Below are positions 10,809 to 20,982 of a DNA stretch of 64,000 nucleotides, one piece after another. Location: positions 38,259,005 through 38,323,004 of the forward strand of contig CM057224.1 of the NCBI GenBank assembly GCA_029891385.1, in the 5' to 3' direction. Within the stretch, counting starts at the first letter, position 1. Each line of letters begins with the position of its first letter. The notes under the pieces are model-generated. The model did no database searches and had not been told where the DNA came from. It was given only the letters and a program-made list of their open reading frames with translations. The position numbers were made by a program, and so were the translations under genes. Source of the DNA: Erythroxylum novogranatense (Eukaryota; Streptophyta; Magnoliopsida; Malpighiales; Erythroxylaceae).

Positions 10809-11952
10809 TAAGGAATAATAGCTAAAAAAATACCTATCATTTATTCACGATACTAATAGAGAGGAAAAGTAGTAGGCCTTACAAACGTCTAAGATCTAAG
10901 GATAGTATAACCTAATAGTTATTGCTTAGAAGAGATAATATCGAAGATGCAGTAAGGAAGCTACAACTCAGTTAGATATTATGCCAATGTCAGTAAGTAA
11001 AAATATGGAAGAAGAGACAAATGGCACTTGAAACCCATGCATAAGGTTTCTGATGGCTAATATTTGGGAGGGAGCTAGTCAAAAAGTGGCACTTTAAATG
11101 GTGCAAGTAATAAAGCTACACACTCACTTAGATGAAACTAAAGGTGGACACCCGAAAATTTTGCTCATTTGAGCAGAACAAAACTAACCCTTAAATAAGC
11201 ATAGACACTTTAATACAATGTAAGTTTAGAAGCAACTGTATTTTATTGGCATAATTTATAATGTATAGTGTTAGGGTTACATATACAAGCTTATCAACAT
11301 TAATTAGGAAATGTAATCCCCATAATAAAGGGATTATTATCCCTTTGATCACCATATAATCTGTCTATAATCACTTTATAATCTATAACATATCGTAAAT
11401 GACACTAATGAAGTTTGTAAAAAATATTCGACTTAAGAATAAGGCCTCCACTATAATGTTTTAAAATGTTAGAACTTAAAATTTTTAAACTAAAAGGGTT
11501 AACTATCTCAATATTATATCTCATGTGGTCAATCAAAAATGTAGTATTTATAAATTTGGATAGTCCTTGTCAGTATAGATAATATGTTTCGATCTATTAT
11601 AAGTTTTTCCATGTCCTCTCTCTTGAGGTCAGAACCTAATTCCTTAAGTGAACTTTTCATTTTGTCAACTAATTGAAACATGGTCAATATTCAATCATTC
11701 AATTGCAAATCCTTTTTGTGAAATTTGACTAATAATTGCATTAACGATAGCAAAAACTACCTCAGTATTACAATGAGTTCAACTTAAATAAATTACAAAC
11801 GAAAGTTAAAACTAAAGATATGACAAATTATATAAGCAAATAAAAGATAACAAAAAATTACAAATTCCATCTGGTCTTCATTCTTGGAATAGATTAGATT
11901 TTTCTAACATAAGGGCTTAGATCCTATTGACAATATTGTCAGGTAAGATATA
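10809..11952. other. Unassigned AT-rich sequence
   Basis: About 1.1 kb with no supported gene. A stretch from about 11269 (TGTTAGGGTTAC...) with AATGTAATCCCC and GGGATTATTATCCC looks like part of an old copia-type LTR, but I could not find its ends, a TSD or a primer site. The rest shows only short, stop-ridden frames and may be decayed transposon DNA. Confidence 0.4.
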
Positions 11953-12130
11953 TTAGTTTTCTTCCTCATTCATGTAGATCCTCTTGTTTCTTTCCTTCCA
12001 CATATAATATATTGTGTTCATAAAGGCAATTTTATATATAGGGGAATCTTGCGATCTCAAATTAACAATACAAATGACCCAGTTAAGAGAAGGTGACCAG
12101 TCATAATTAACAAAAACATTAGATAACAAA
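11953..12130 (-). pseudogene. Second LINE remnant, C-terminal zf-RVT region
   Basis: Minus-strand frame reading WSPSLNWVICIVNL, then IAFMNTIYYMWKERNKRIYMNEE and a stop. A Trp-x-Glu-Arg-Asn core after an aliphatic helix is the signature of the C-terminal zinc-binding region of plant LINE reverse transcriptases. It is cut at 12130 by element B and belongs to a different LINE from the one around A, because its order relative to that LINE is wrong for one copy. Confidence 0.6.
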
Positions 12131-12499
12131 TGTTGGATCCCAAACTTTTCTTTAAAAATTTGAATTATTAAATGAAATTAAATGAGAAATTGGTGGTTTT
12201 ATTTTCATGCTCAAGAAAAGGGAAATTCAAGAATTTGAAATGATATTTTGAGGTCAAAGCATTAAATAGGTGTTTTTGTGTATGTATGTGTTGTGGGTGC
12301 TTTAATGAAATTGATGTGAAAATAATTAATTTTAGTTTTTGATGACGCTGAGATTTTTGGGTAAATTTGTATGTGTAAGGGTACTATGAACATGTATAGT
12401 GAATGAGTTGATTTGAATGGAATTAAAAATCAAAAAATGAATAATGAAAGTGTTAGATTTTGGAGAATCAAAAGTTCGAAATTTTTGGGATGAATAGTA

Positions 12500-13430
12500 G
12501 CAGAAAGTTGCATTATTGATCTGAAACTTTGTAAATTATTCTGGTTTGATCTAGGAAGATTTTGATAAAATGGTCTTCATGAAAGTTGTATCTTTTCTTG
12601 ATAGCTTTCTATCGCTATAAAGTATGACATTTTTCGATATCGGGGTTAAAAGTTATGATCAATTGAAGTTCTGGATGTTTTGCTTTGTTTTTGAAAATGT
12701 CCATAAGGGTTGGTTTTGTGTATGCTGTGCTTTGAGGCAAATTCTGGACTGATATGGTTTGAATTGGAATAACTAGCCTTCTTGAAAGTTATAGAAAAAT
12801 TTCATAAGTTTTCAATGATGTATAATGTGCCATTTTTTGATGTGGAAATTGAAAGATGTGAATTTTTGAAGTCTTGATGTTATTTAGGGTGAATTTATGA
12901 GACAGAAACTTTGATTGAAATTTTGATCTATATAGAGGCTGAAATTGCTCTTAAAGTTTTCATGAAAGTTGAATTTTGTATTTTTATCCATGCATTGATG
13001 TAAAGTATGACATTTTTGGACCTTCGAGTTGAAAGATACAAATTTTAGAAGTTGTGTTACTGTTTAAGATGACATTATTTGGACAGAAGCTTTGATTGAA
13101 AATTGAGCAAGTTAGAGGTAGAAATTACTTTTAAGTCCTTCTTGAAAGTTGTAGATTGTGTTTTTATCTTTCCATTTATATAATGCATGAAATTTTTGGA
13201 TCATGAAATTGGAAGTTATGATTTTTAGAAATTTTGTTACAGTTTAGGATGACTTTTATTTGGACAGTAACTTTGATTGGGATTTTGACTCCTTTAGAGG
13301 TCGTTTTGGTTTTTGAGTTCTACTTAAAAGTTGTAGAGCTTTCTTTCAGCTTTCTATTGATCCAAGTTTGTAAATTTTGGTGTTTTGAGTCAAAAGATAT
13401 GAAGTGTGGAAGTTAGGTTTTAGGAAGAAG
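12500..13430 (+). repeat. Degenerate tandem modules of about 180 bp in LTR B
   Basis: At least five units share the order: CTTCTTGAAAGTTGTAGA, a TTTATCTTTCCAT-type phrase, TATAAAGTATGACATTTTTGGA, GAAAGATATGAATTTTAGAAG, then GGACAGAAACTTTGATTG. Divergence is high, so the array is old. The homologous array in the second LTR is at about 17640-18520. Related single phrases occur in the LTRs of element C (for example around 19940-20025). Confidence 0.65.
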
Positions 13431-13456
13431 AAAATCATAATTTTAGGTTCCAGTCA

Positions 13457-13586
13457 GCTCGCGAGTGTGATCACGTCGCCCTCGCGACGCGACGCACTTG
13501 CGCCCGCCTCGCTGTCGCGACTCGCCGCTTGTCCCGAGCGCCGCGTTTGGAGGCGCCCCTCGCAACCTCCTCGCGAGGGCGATCCC
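13457..13586. repeat. CG-rich block in LTR B
   Basis: About 130 bp rich in TCGCGA, GCGACGCG and GGCGCC, at the end of the module array. The equivalent block in the second LTR (about 18558-18718) is where element C inserted. Confidence 0.75.
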
Positions 13587-14544
13587 TTTTTCATTTTTTT
13601 ACTTCTAACTTTTTCATCCGACATCTGATTGACCTAATTTTTAAAGCGTTGGATTCCTAAGATATTCCTCTACCTATCCATGAAAATTGTGGATTGTTAA
13701 GATTAATTTGAAAAAGATTGATTGAATCAAAATGAGAGGACTGAATAAAGAGTTTGAGTTGGACATTTTTCTAAACATGCTTAGGTATTAAGGTGATATC
13801 TTGAGTTATAGAGATCTGATTGAATTGATTTTTATTTCAAATTAAATTAGAGACATGGATCTACAATTTATTTGAAGGAATGAAATTTTAATTCAGTCCC
13901 TAAAACTTCCAATTTCTGAATTGAAGTTGGGTTTAGTGTTTAGTCTTGGATTAGTAAGAGTTGAAAGTGTTTTGTCCATAACTTTTTCTCTAGTCATCCA
14001 AATGAGATGATTCTTGATTTGGATTAAACTATAGATATAGGACTACAAATTTTCTGACAAAATTGAGTTTCAATTCAGTCTTTAAGAGTATCAAGCGTAG
14101 GAAAATATTTTAGTATAAGAACAGTCTGGAAATGTTTGGTGTATAACTTTTGGACTGTTGAATCAAATTGAATGATGTTGGTGTTATTAGAAAATTGAGA
14201 CAATGAGAAACAATTTTCTAGAAGGAAGTGTGAGCAAATTCCTTCAATTTGATTATTAGAAAATTTTCTTAAGTTAAGCATGATTTTGAGGTTTTGTTAT
14301 ATTATATGATTTTGGGGAATTAATTAGCATGTTAATGTGAGAAATTAGCATGTTAATGTAAGTAAGATCATATGATATGGATTAGATTGAATTAAAGTGT
14401 TAAGCATGCATAAGGAGCAAAATTGGAAAGCCACTTAAGCTTTTAAGGTTATAAGGCTTATATGTAAGGGCAAAGTGGTCTTTGCTCATTCGTTAATGGC
14501 ATTTTAGTAAACAGAAGTGTAGGTTTGCTTTTAAGGAAGGTAGT

Positions 14545-15721
14545 GCATGAAATTGAGAGAAAGGAAAGAAAAAAAGAACAAGAAAAGGGAGAAGAGTGTG
14601 TTTTAGTGGAGAGAAAGAAGAAAAAAAGAAAGAAAGTCATGTTAGGGTTTGAATTTTCTCGATTTTTAAGAGTGATTTTGAGTTGTTTCAAGAAGGAAAA
14701 AGGTGAAGAAGATGAGAGCTTCCATATGAGCCAAGAAATTTCTCATTTGGTGAAAGATTATGGTAAGAGTAGGATTGTGATTTGTTGGGTTTATGAAAGG
14801 GTTTTTGGTTTAGATAGCTTAAGAATGATATGGGTTTAAGTTTTCTAAGATTAATTTTGGTGATTATGTCTCATGTGTTGTTCAATTTGAATTCCTATTG
14901 ATTAGGAATTTTTACCATTAATGAAGGAAATTAAGAGAAGTTATGGGAGCAAGAGTAGAGGCTTTTGTACAAGTTTCAAGCATGGAATTAAGGTGGGTTT
15001 CATGTTTATAATTTAAGTAATGAGCCATACGTGTTTTCTATTGAATTAAGAAAATAAAATGATTTCAATGGTCTCGTAAATGTTGCTTTTATTGTTTGTG
15101 ATTTGTTTTGAGAAATTGTTATAATTGTGGCATTCATTGCTTTAAATGATTTGAGAAATTATTATGTGACTTTGATTGATTATTGTAAAAGAATGTGAAC
15201 ATGATTTTTGAAAGAATGCATTGGTTATAAATTGCCTTTCGAAAATGTGGCATTTTGGCCAATATGTTTGAACAATGTGAAATGTATGCTTATATGGGTT
15301 TATGGTGGTCCCTTAAGTGAGTCAAGTGCACTTGCCTGTATATAGGCTTTTTCTGCCTGCTCGTTAGTGGCATTGGAGCTCCTCACGAACTCCCATAAGT
15401 TCACGGCTACACATGACCGTCATGCAGAAATGTGTAGTACATTATATTTTGGACCCACCCGAACCAATTCTAATGTGTTATGTGTTTTTGATTTGTGATC
15501 ATTTTGATGCATCTGTTACGTTTAATGTGATGATGCTTTGAATTATGATTTATACCTTTATAAATCGCTTAATAAGTTTTGAATTTTGGGAAACTTAAGT
15601 TGCATGGATTTCAATGTGATTTTTGGAAAGGAAATAAATATTTCAATGTTTTTGCTTATTATTATTTATAAGCATGTCACCCACGAGCTATAAGCTCACC
15701 CCCCTTCATTCCCATCCACAG
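14545..15721 (+). other. Purine-rich leader and candidate leader intron in LTR B
   Basis: A GA-rich, Lys/Glu-coding stretch with small exon-like character is followed by ATG|GTAAGAG (donor GT at 14763-14764). An acceptor-like CCCATCCACAG|GTG ends at 15721, 24 bases after the conserved stem-loop. A short peptide containing SFHMSQEI is encoded just before the donor and has a counterpart in element G. Splice prediction by consensus only; the 104-codon frame across the region (14525-14839) is not accepted as a gene. Confidence 0.4.
15685..15697 (+). promoter_or_regulatory. Conserved LTR stem-loop GAGCT/AGCTC (B)
   Basis: Stem GAGCT / AGCTC with loop ATA, followed by ACCCCCC, a C/T-rich tract and AG. 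Confidence 0.6.
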
Positions 15722-16463
15722 GTGATGAGAAGAAGATCTGGTGAAAGAAAGTGAAGGTTTTTGTTTGTATGTGTACATATTGTATTGTTTTTAAGTTAGA
15801 TTATTGTTGAGAATTTTAGGAGTTGTGTACTTTTGTATATTCCGATTTTGATATTGATGTTGTATTATGGCTTGGAATGCCATTAAAGTTTGTAACAATT
15901 ATTCATGATGGTAAATAGTTATGGAATTGTGTATGGATATGGCATGTAAATTGTATATGGATGAAATGATATGAATGTGATTGATTATGTTTGGATTCCG
16001 GACAGGAGATCCGATGATTGTGATGATTGATCTGAATTATTGAAGTGCTCTTTGTATATGAATTGATGGTATATAGACATGTGTGTGAGATTTTATGGCA
16101 AGAAAGAAAAATAAGATTGTTAAATGATGAGATATGAGTGCATATGAAGAAGAAAATGAATTGAGGTTGAGGGATTGATGAATCTCACATTTGAAATTGA
16201 AATTCCTTTGAATGATATTGAAAAAAAATTTATACTGATTTGGTTTTGGATAGACCCAATTGTCTAAGCGGATTGAGGTAGATCGGATCGTCTTTGTAGT
16301 TTTCCAACATGTTTGTTTTTTTTGTAAAGTATGCGTTTTCGGATGTCGGAGTTAAAAGTTTTGACCTTAAGCTTTTTGATTTCTTTGGTTTTCTCCCACG
16401 CTTTATGATTTTAAGATCTGTTTTTCAAAAAATTATGTACGCACGCTTTTTAATTCCGAAATG

Positions 16464-16487
16464 TTGGGTTCCGAAAACGGGTCCCAA
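16464..16487 (+). promoter_or_regulatory. LTR-terminal stem, element B
   Basis: TTGGGTTCCG and CGGGTCCCAA can pair around AAAA directly before the terminal CA of the LTR, with one mismatch. Element G has the same 10-bp stem with a different loop. Confidence 0.5.
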
Positions 16488-16493
16488 CATTTG

Positions 16494-16505
16494 TGGTATT
16501 AGAGC
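16494..16505 (+). promoter_or_regulatory. Primer binding site of element B
   Basis: TGGTATTAGAGC, one base (C to T) from the tRNA-iMet complement found in A, D and F. Confidence 0.82.
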
Positions 16506-17230
16506 GCCAGTATTAGGATCTTACATGGGTGTTTTCGTATAATGTTTTAGAGTGTATGTATTGTGAACATGTCATGGTAGGCATTAGCGATTGATCCTTA
16601 GTCCTTAGGCTAAGCCGCATGTGTATAAGTCATATGCATGAGAAATGGATAAGAGTTTGAATGGATATAATTGAATTAGTGAGAATGTGATAATGATGTG
16701 AATGTATTTTCATGAATTATTTGAAGAACCAAGTGGTTGTTTGATTAAGGTGACGAGTTATGATCGATCATAAGAATGTGTAAATGATATTGAGATTAGA
16801 ATTTCATGATGAATATACTTCTACAATTTGGTTGGATTGATTTCGAATATACATATGTGAGATGTAATAAAGGATACTTGCAAGATGAGATGAATGATAG
16901 AGATATATATATATATATATATAGAAGTTCAAAGGGTTGAATTGAATAGTATTGGTCCATATTAAGTTTATTAAGAATTGGACCATTGAATTGTGTAAAT
17001 GTGTTAAGAAATATTGATATGATATGATATTGGTGTTATTGATCAAGAAGTGAAAAAAAAATTATGAGTAAGTTGCGATATATGTATGATGAGGAATTAA
17101 TTAAGAAAGTGATTGACTAAGTGACTGAAAGCCTAAGTAAGTCTATTGACTATGGTCATTTGGAAAGAAATTATTTGAGAGAATAAGTTACTTGGTGATT
17201 ACGTAGTTAAGAATTTCGAGGACGAAATTC

Positions 17231-17248
17231 TTTTAAGAGTGGGAGAAA
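17231..17248 (+). promoter_or_regulatory. Polypurine tract of element B
   Basis: AAGAGTGGGAGAAA immediately before the second LTR, interrupted by one T. Confidence 0.8.
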
Positions 17249-18718
17249 TGTTGGACCCCGAACTTTTTTTGAAAAATTTGAATTATTAAATGAAATTAAA
17301 AGAAGAATTGGTGGTTTTATTTTCATGCTCAAAGAAAAGGGAAATTCAAGAATTTGAAATGATATTTTGAGGTCAAAGCATGAAATAGGTGTTTTGTGTA
17401 TGGATGTGTTGTGGGTGCTTTAATGAAATTGATGTGAAAAGAATTAATTTTAGTTTTTGATGACGCTGAAATTTTTAGGTAAATTTGTATGTGTAAGGTA
17501 CTATAAACATGTGTAATGAATGAGTTGATTTGAATGGAATTAAAAATCAAGAAATGAATAGTGAAAGTGTTAGATTTTGAAGAATCAAAAGTCTGAAATT
17601 TTTGGGATGAATAGTAGCAGAAAGTTGCATTATTGATTTGAAGATTTGTGAATTATTCTGGTTTGATCTAGATAGATTTTGATGAAATGGTCTTCATGAA
17701 ACTTGTATCTTTTCTTGATAGCTTTCTATCGCTATAAAGTATGACATTTTTCGATAACGGGGTTGAAAGTTATGTTCATTTGAAGTTTTGGATGTTTTGC
17801 TTTGTTTTTGAAAATGTCCATAAGGGTTGGTTTTGTGTATACTGTGCTTTGAGGCAAATTCTGGACTGATATGTTTGAATTGGATTAAGTAGCCTTCTTG
17901 AAAGTTACATAGAAATTTCATAGCTTTTGAATGATGTATAATGTGCCATTTTTGGATGTGGAAATTGAAAGATGTGAATTTTTGAAGTCTCAATGTTGTT
18001 TATGGTGAATTTATGAGACAAAAACTTTGATTGAAAATTTGATCTATATAGAGGCTGAAATTGCTCTTAAAGTCTTCATGAAAGTAGAAGTTTGATTGAT
18101 GTAAAGTATGACATTTTTGGACCTTGGAGCTGAAAGATAGAAATTCTAGAAGTTGTGTTATTGTTTAAGATGACATTATTTGGACAGAAGCTTTGATTGA
18201 AAAATTGACCAAGTTAGATGTAGAAATTTCTTTTAAGTCCTTCTTGAAAGTTGTATATTGTGTTTTTATCTTTCCATTGATATAAGACATGAAATTTTTG
18301 GACCATGAAATGGGAAGTTATGATTTTTAGAAATTTTGTTACTATTTAGGATGACTTTTATTTGGATAGTAAATTTGATTGGGATTTTGACTCCTTTAGA
18401 GGTCGTTTTGGTTTTTGAGTGCTACCTGTAAGTTGTAGAGCTTTCTTTCAACTTTCTATTGATATTAAGTTTGTAAAATTTGAAGTTTTCAGTTAAAAGA
18501 TATGAAGTATGGAAGTTAAGTTTTCGGAAGAAGAAAATCAGAAGTTTGGGTTCCAGTCAGCTCGCGAGTGCGACCGCGTCGCCATCGCGACGCGGCGCAC
18601 TTGCGACCGCTAGTGCCTCTTTTTGAGCCCGCCTCGCGATCGCGAGTGTCACGTTTGGAGGTGCCCCTCGCGACGGCAACGCGTCGCGAGGGCGAGTTGG
18701 TCACCTCGAGACATCCTC
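17249..18718 (+). repeat. Element B 3' LTR, first piece
   Basis: Starts TGTTGGACCCCG and matches 12131 onward, up to the CG-rich block where C inserted. The TCCTC at 18714-18718 is C's left target duplication. Confidence 0.88.
18714..18718. repeat. Target-site duplication of element C, left copy (TCCTC)
   Basis: Repeated at 30617-30621; the uninterrupted site CCTCCTCGCG is seen in LTR B at about 13566. Confidence 0.92.
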
Positions 18719-19015
18719 TGTAACATACCATTATTAGAGGGAAGGGTAGGATGATAAATGTGAGTGACTAATGAGAGTTAGGGATGTATTCTACATGTTC
18801 ATGCATAACTTGCTACATACTTATACTTGATTGTTGCACATGAAAATAATTGTACATGCATTCATGAATAATTTCGGGTATAATTGGAATGATTTGAGAA
18901 TCTTGAATGTTATTATATTGAAAATATTATGGGTTAGTGAAATCTTGATATTTTGAATTTTGGTGGAATTATTGTATTTGTATATGTTGGTGAAGTTATG
19001 GAGTATTGAGAGAGA

Positions 19016-19025
19016 TATATTTATA
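19016..19025 (+). promoter_or_regulatory. TATA box of LTR C (5' copy)
   Basis: TATATTTATA, about 440 bases before the strong donor site; the same sequence is kept in the other LTR at 27494-27503. Confidence 0.55.
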
Positions 19026-20018
19026 GTAGGAAACAAGAAATAAATTAAATAAAGATTTGGAGATAGTTGGATTATAAAGATGATTGTTGTATTGGAAAGA
19101 GGGGAACTAAATGGAGTTAGTTTCCAAAGAAACTAAGTTAGAGTTTAAGCATTAAGAAAGTGACATGTGTCACTTAGACCTTGTAATCTACCTAGAAGTA
19201 GGTCTCTATTCCTTGAGAGTTGACAGGTTAAGTCTTGTCCAAGTCCCTTCTTCATTCTCATCTTTCTAAAACTTCTCTCTTCGAAACACAGAGTTTTCTA
19301 GCAAAATATCTTCTAAGCGACTTCTTTGTTCTTCCTTTCTTTCACCAACCTTACTTTGCCATTCGTGTCATCTACTCTAAGGAAAAACTAGAAGCTGATC
19401 ATTTCACTCAGTGAAGTACGAAAACGTGTGGAGTTTAGGGCTTGAAGATTTTGGAGTTTTCAGCAGGTAAGTGTTAGAGAAATCCCTCACTGTTGGAGAT
19501 TTGTGAAATAAAGTTGATAGAATACTGTCATCTGCATGAAAAATGTACTTCATGTGTTTGTTCTTAAATATTGGTTAGTTGGGGAGAAATAAATTCAGTT
19601 ATAGTGTTAAATTAGTTTTTGAGAAAACTTTTGGTGTTTGGTGACGTAAAGTGTTGAAAGTTAGAAAGTTTGGAAAATTTCTCACTGAGTATGTTTCAGT
19701 ATTTTAGCCATATCTTTTTCTGTGGTTGTCCAAACGAGATGATTCTTGATTTAAGTAAACTAGGAATATATGGCTACAATTCGTATGAAGACATCGAATT
19801 TCAGTTCTGTCTCTAAGAATCTCAAAAGTTGTCAGGAAGTTGAGAACTGGGTGCAAGATGTTGAGAGTTGAGCGAAAATTCATATTCCAACTTTGGAAGG
19901 AAATTTAGACCTGATTAAGATAGATTCTGGCAAAGTTGCCTTCTTGAAAGTTGTAGATAATTCTTTTATCTTTCCAACGGTATAAAGTTTGTAAATTTTG
20001 GACATCGGAGTCAAAAGT

Positions 20019-20072
20019 CATGCGTCTTATAAGTGGAGACGTTAGTTATGCGTCTTATAAGTGGAGACGTTC
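20019..20072 (+). repeat. 27-bp direct duplication preceding the minisatellite
   Basis: A unit containing TATGCGTCTTATAAGTGGAG occurs twice in tandem here and once in the other LTR (about 28492-28517). Its GCGTCT core is the reverse complement of the AGACGC core of the adjacent minisatellite. Confidence 0.75.
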
Positions 20073-20074
20073 TG

Positions 20075-20280
20075 GACGCAGAAAAACAGACGCAGAAAAA
20101 CAGACGCAGAAAAACAGACGCATAAAAGCAGACACATAAAAGTAGACGCAGAAAAGTAGACGCATAAAAGCAGACGCATAAAAGCAGACGCATAAAAGCA
20201 AACGCAGAAAAGCAGACGCAGAAAAGCAGACGCAGAAAAGCAGACGCATAGAAGTAGACGCAGAACTAAGACGCAAAAAC
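20075..20280. repeat. 14-bp minisatellite in LTR C, block 1
   Basis: About 15 units of AGACGCAKAAAAGC and variants. Because 14 is not a multiple of 3 and the unit lacks stops on the minus strand, it produces Cys/Phe/Ala-rich phantom frames on that strand. Confidence 0.92.
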
Positions 20281-20982
20281 ATGTTGTACTCTTTTGGTCA
20301 TAACTTCTTCTCTAGACCTCCAAATGACCTGATTCTTGACGCATTGGATTCCTAACATATTTATTTACCTCTATAAAAAAAATATGGTCTTTGGTATTAA
20401 ATTGGAAATGATTGACTGAATCGAAGTAAGGGTACAGGTGGAAGGAGTATGAATTGGATATTTTATTGAATGTGTTTCAGTATTTTGATGATACCTTGGT
20501 CTAAAAGCAGACGCATAAAAGCAGACGCATAAAAGCAGACGCAGAAAAGCAGACGCAGAAAAGCTGACGCATAAAAGCAGACGCATAAAAGTAGACGCAT
20601 AGAAGTAGACGCAGAACTGAGACGCAAAAACATGTTGTACTCTTTTGGTCATAACTTCTTCTATAGACCTCCAAATGACCTGATTCTTAACGCATTGGAT
20701 TCCTAACATATTTATTTATCTCTATAAAAAAATATGGTCTTTGGTATTAAATTGGAAATGATTGACTGAATCGAAGTAAGGGTACAGGTGGAAGGAGTAT
20801 GAATTGGATATTTTATTGAATGTGTTTCAGTATTTTGATGATATCTTAGTCTATAGGATTCCAATTGAGGTGATTCTTGATTTTTAGTGAACTAGAGTAA
20901 TAGGGCTACAAATTATATGAAGGAGCTGAATCTTGATACGGTCTCTAATGCGTTCAATTACTGGATGGAAATCGGATATAAT
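20281..20982 (+). repeat. 351-bp tandem duplication in LTR C, 5' copy only
   Basis: The sequence from ATGTTGTACTCTTTTGGTC at 20281 is repeated at 20632 with few changes, together with a second minisatellite block (20504-20630). The junction reads TTGGTCTA|AAAGCAGACGC near 20500-20508. The 3' LTR has a single copy, so the duplication arose after insertion or the other copy lost it. Confidence 0.85.
20504..20630. repeat. 14-bp minisatellite in LTR C, block 2
   Basis: About nine units of the same 14-mer, present because of the 351-bp duplication. Confidence 0.9.

Larger units (their letters stand above)
12131..16489 (+). repeat. Element B 5' LTR (4.36 kb)
   Basis: Begins TGTTGGATCCC and ends GGGTCCCAACA. 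It matches 17249-18718, 30617-31910 and 60718-60959 in order. Contents: an array of about 180-bp degenerate modules (about 12500-13430), a CG-rich block (13457-13586), further modules (13790-14100), a purine-rich leader (about 14545-14760), a donor-like site at 14763, a stem-loop at 15685-15697 and an acceptor-like CATCCACAG at 15720-15721. One of the longer LTRs for a plant element. Confidence 0.9.
16490..17248 (+). other. Non-coding interior of element B
   Basis: About 760 bp between the LTRs. After the primer site it has only short frames and an AT microsatellite near 16904-16921. At 17213-17230 it keeps AATTTCGAGGACGAAATT, which in elements A, C and D lies at the end of pol next to the PPT. 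Retention without pol suggests that the motif itself matters in cis, or that B arose from a coding element by internal deletion. Confidence 0.8.

Noticed and set aside
1..12130. A single LINE spanning both remnants
   Set aside because: The C-terminal zf-RVT piece at 11953-12130 lies upstream of the endonuclease start on the same strand, so two LINE copies are needed.
14525..14839. Basic 104-residue protein gene
   Set aside because: Purine-rich LTR leader sequence with Lys/Glu bias; crosses the donor-like site and is not a known family. Only the short MSQEI match to G was kept as a finding.
20011..20709. Cys/Phe-rich proteins on the minus strand (also 28293-28788)
   Set aside because: Open frames created by the stop-free 14-bp minisatellite, which cycles all frames; not coding.
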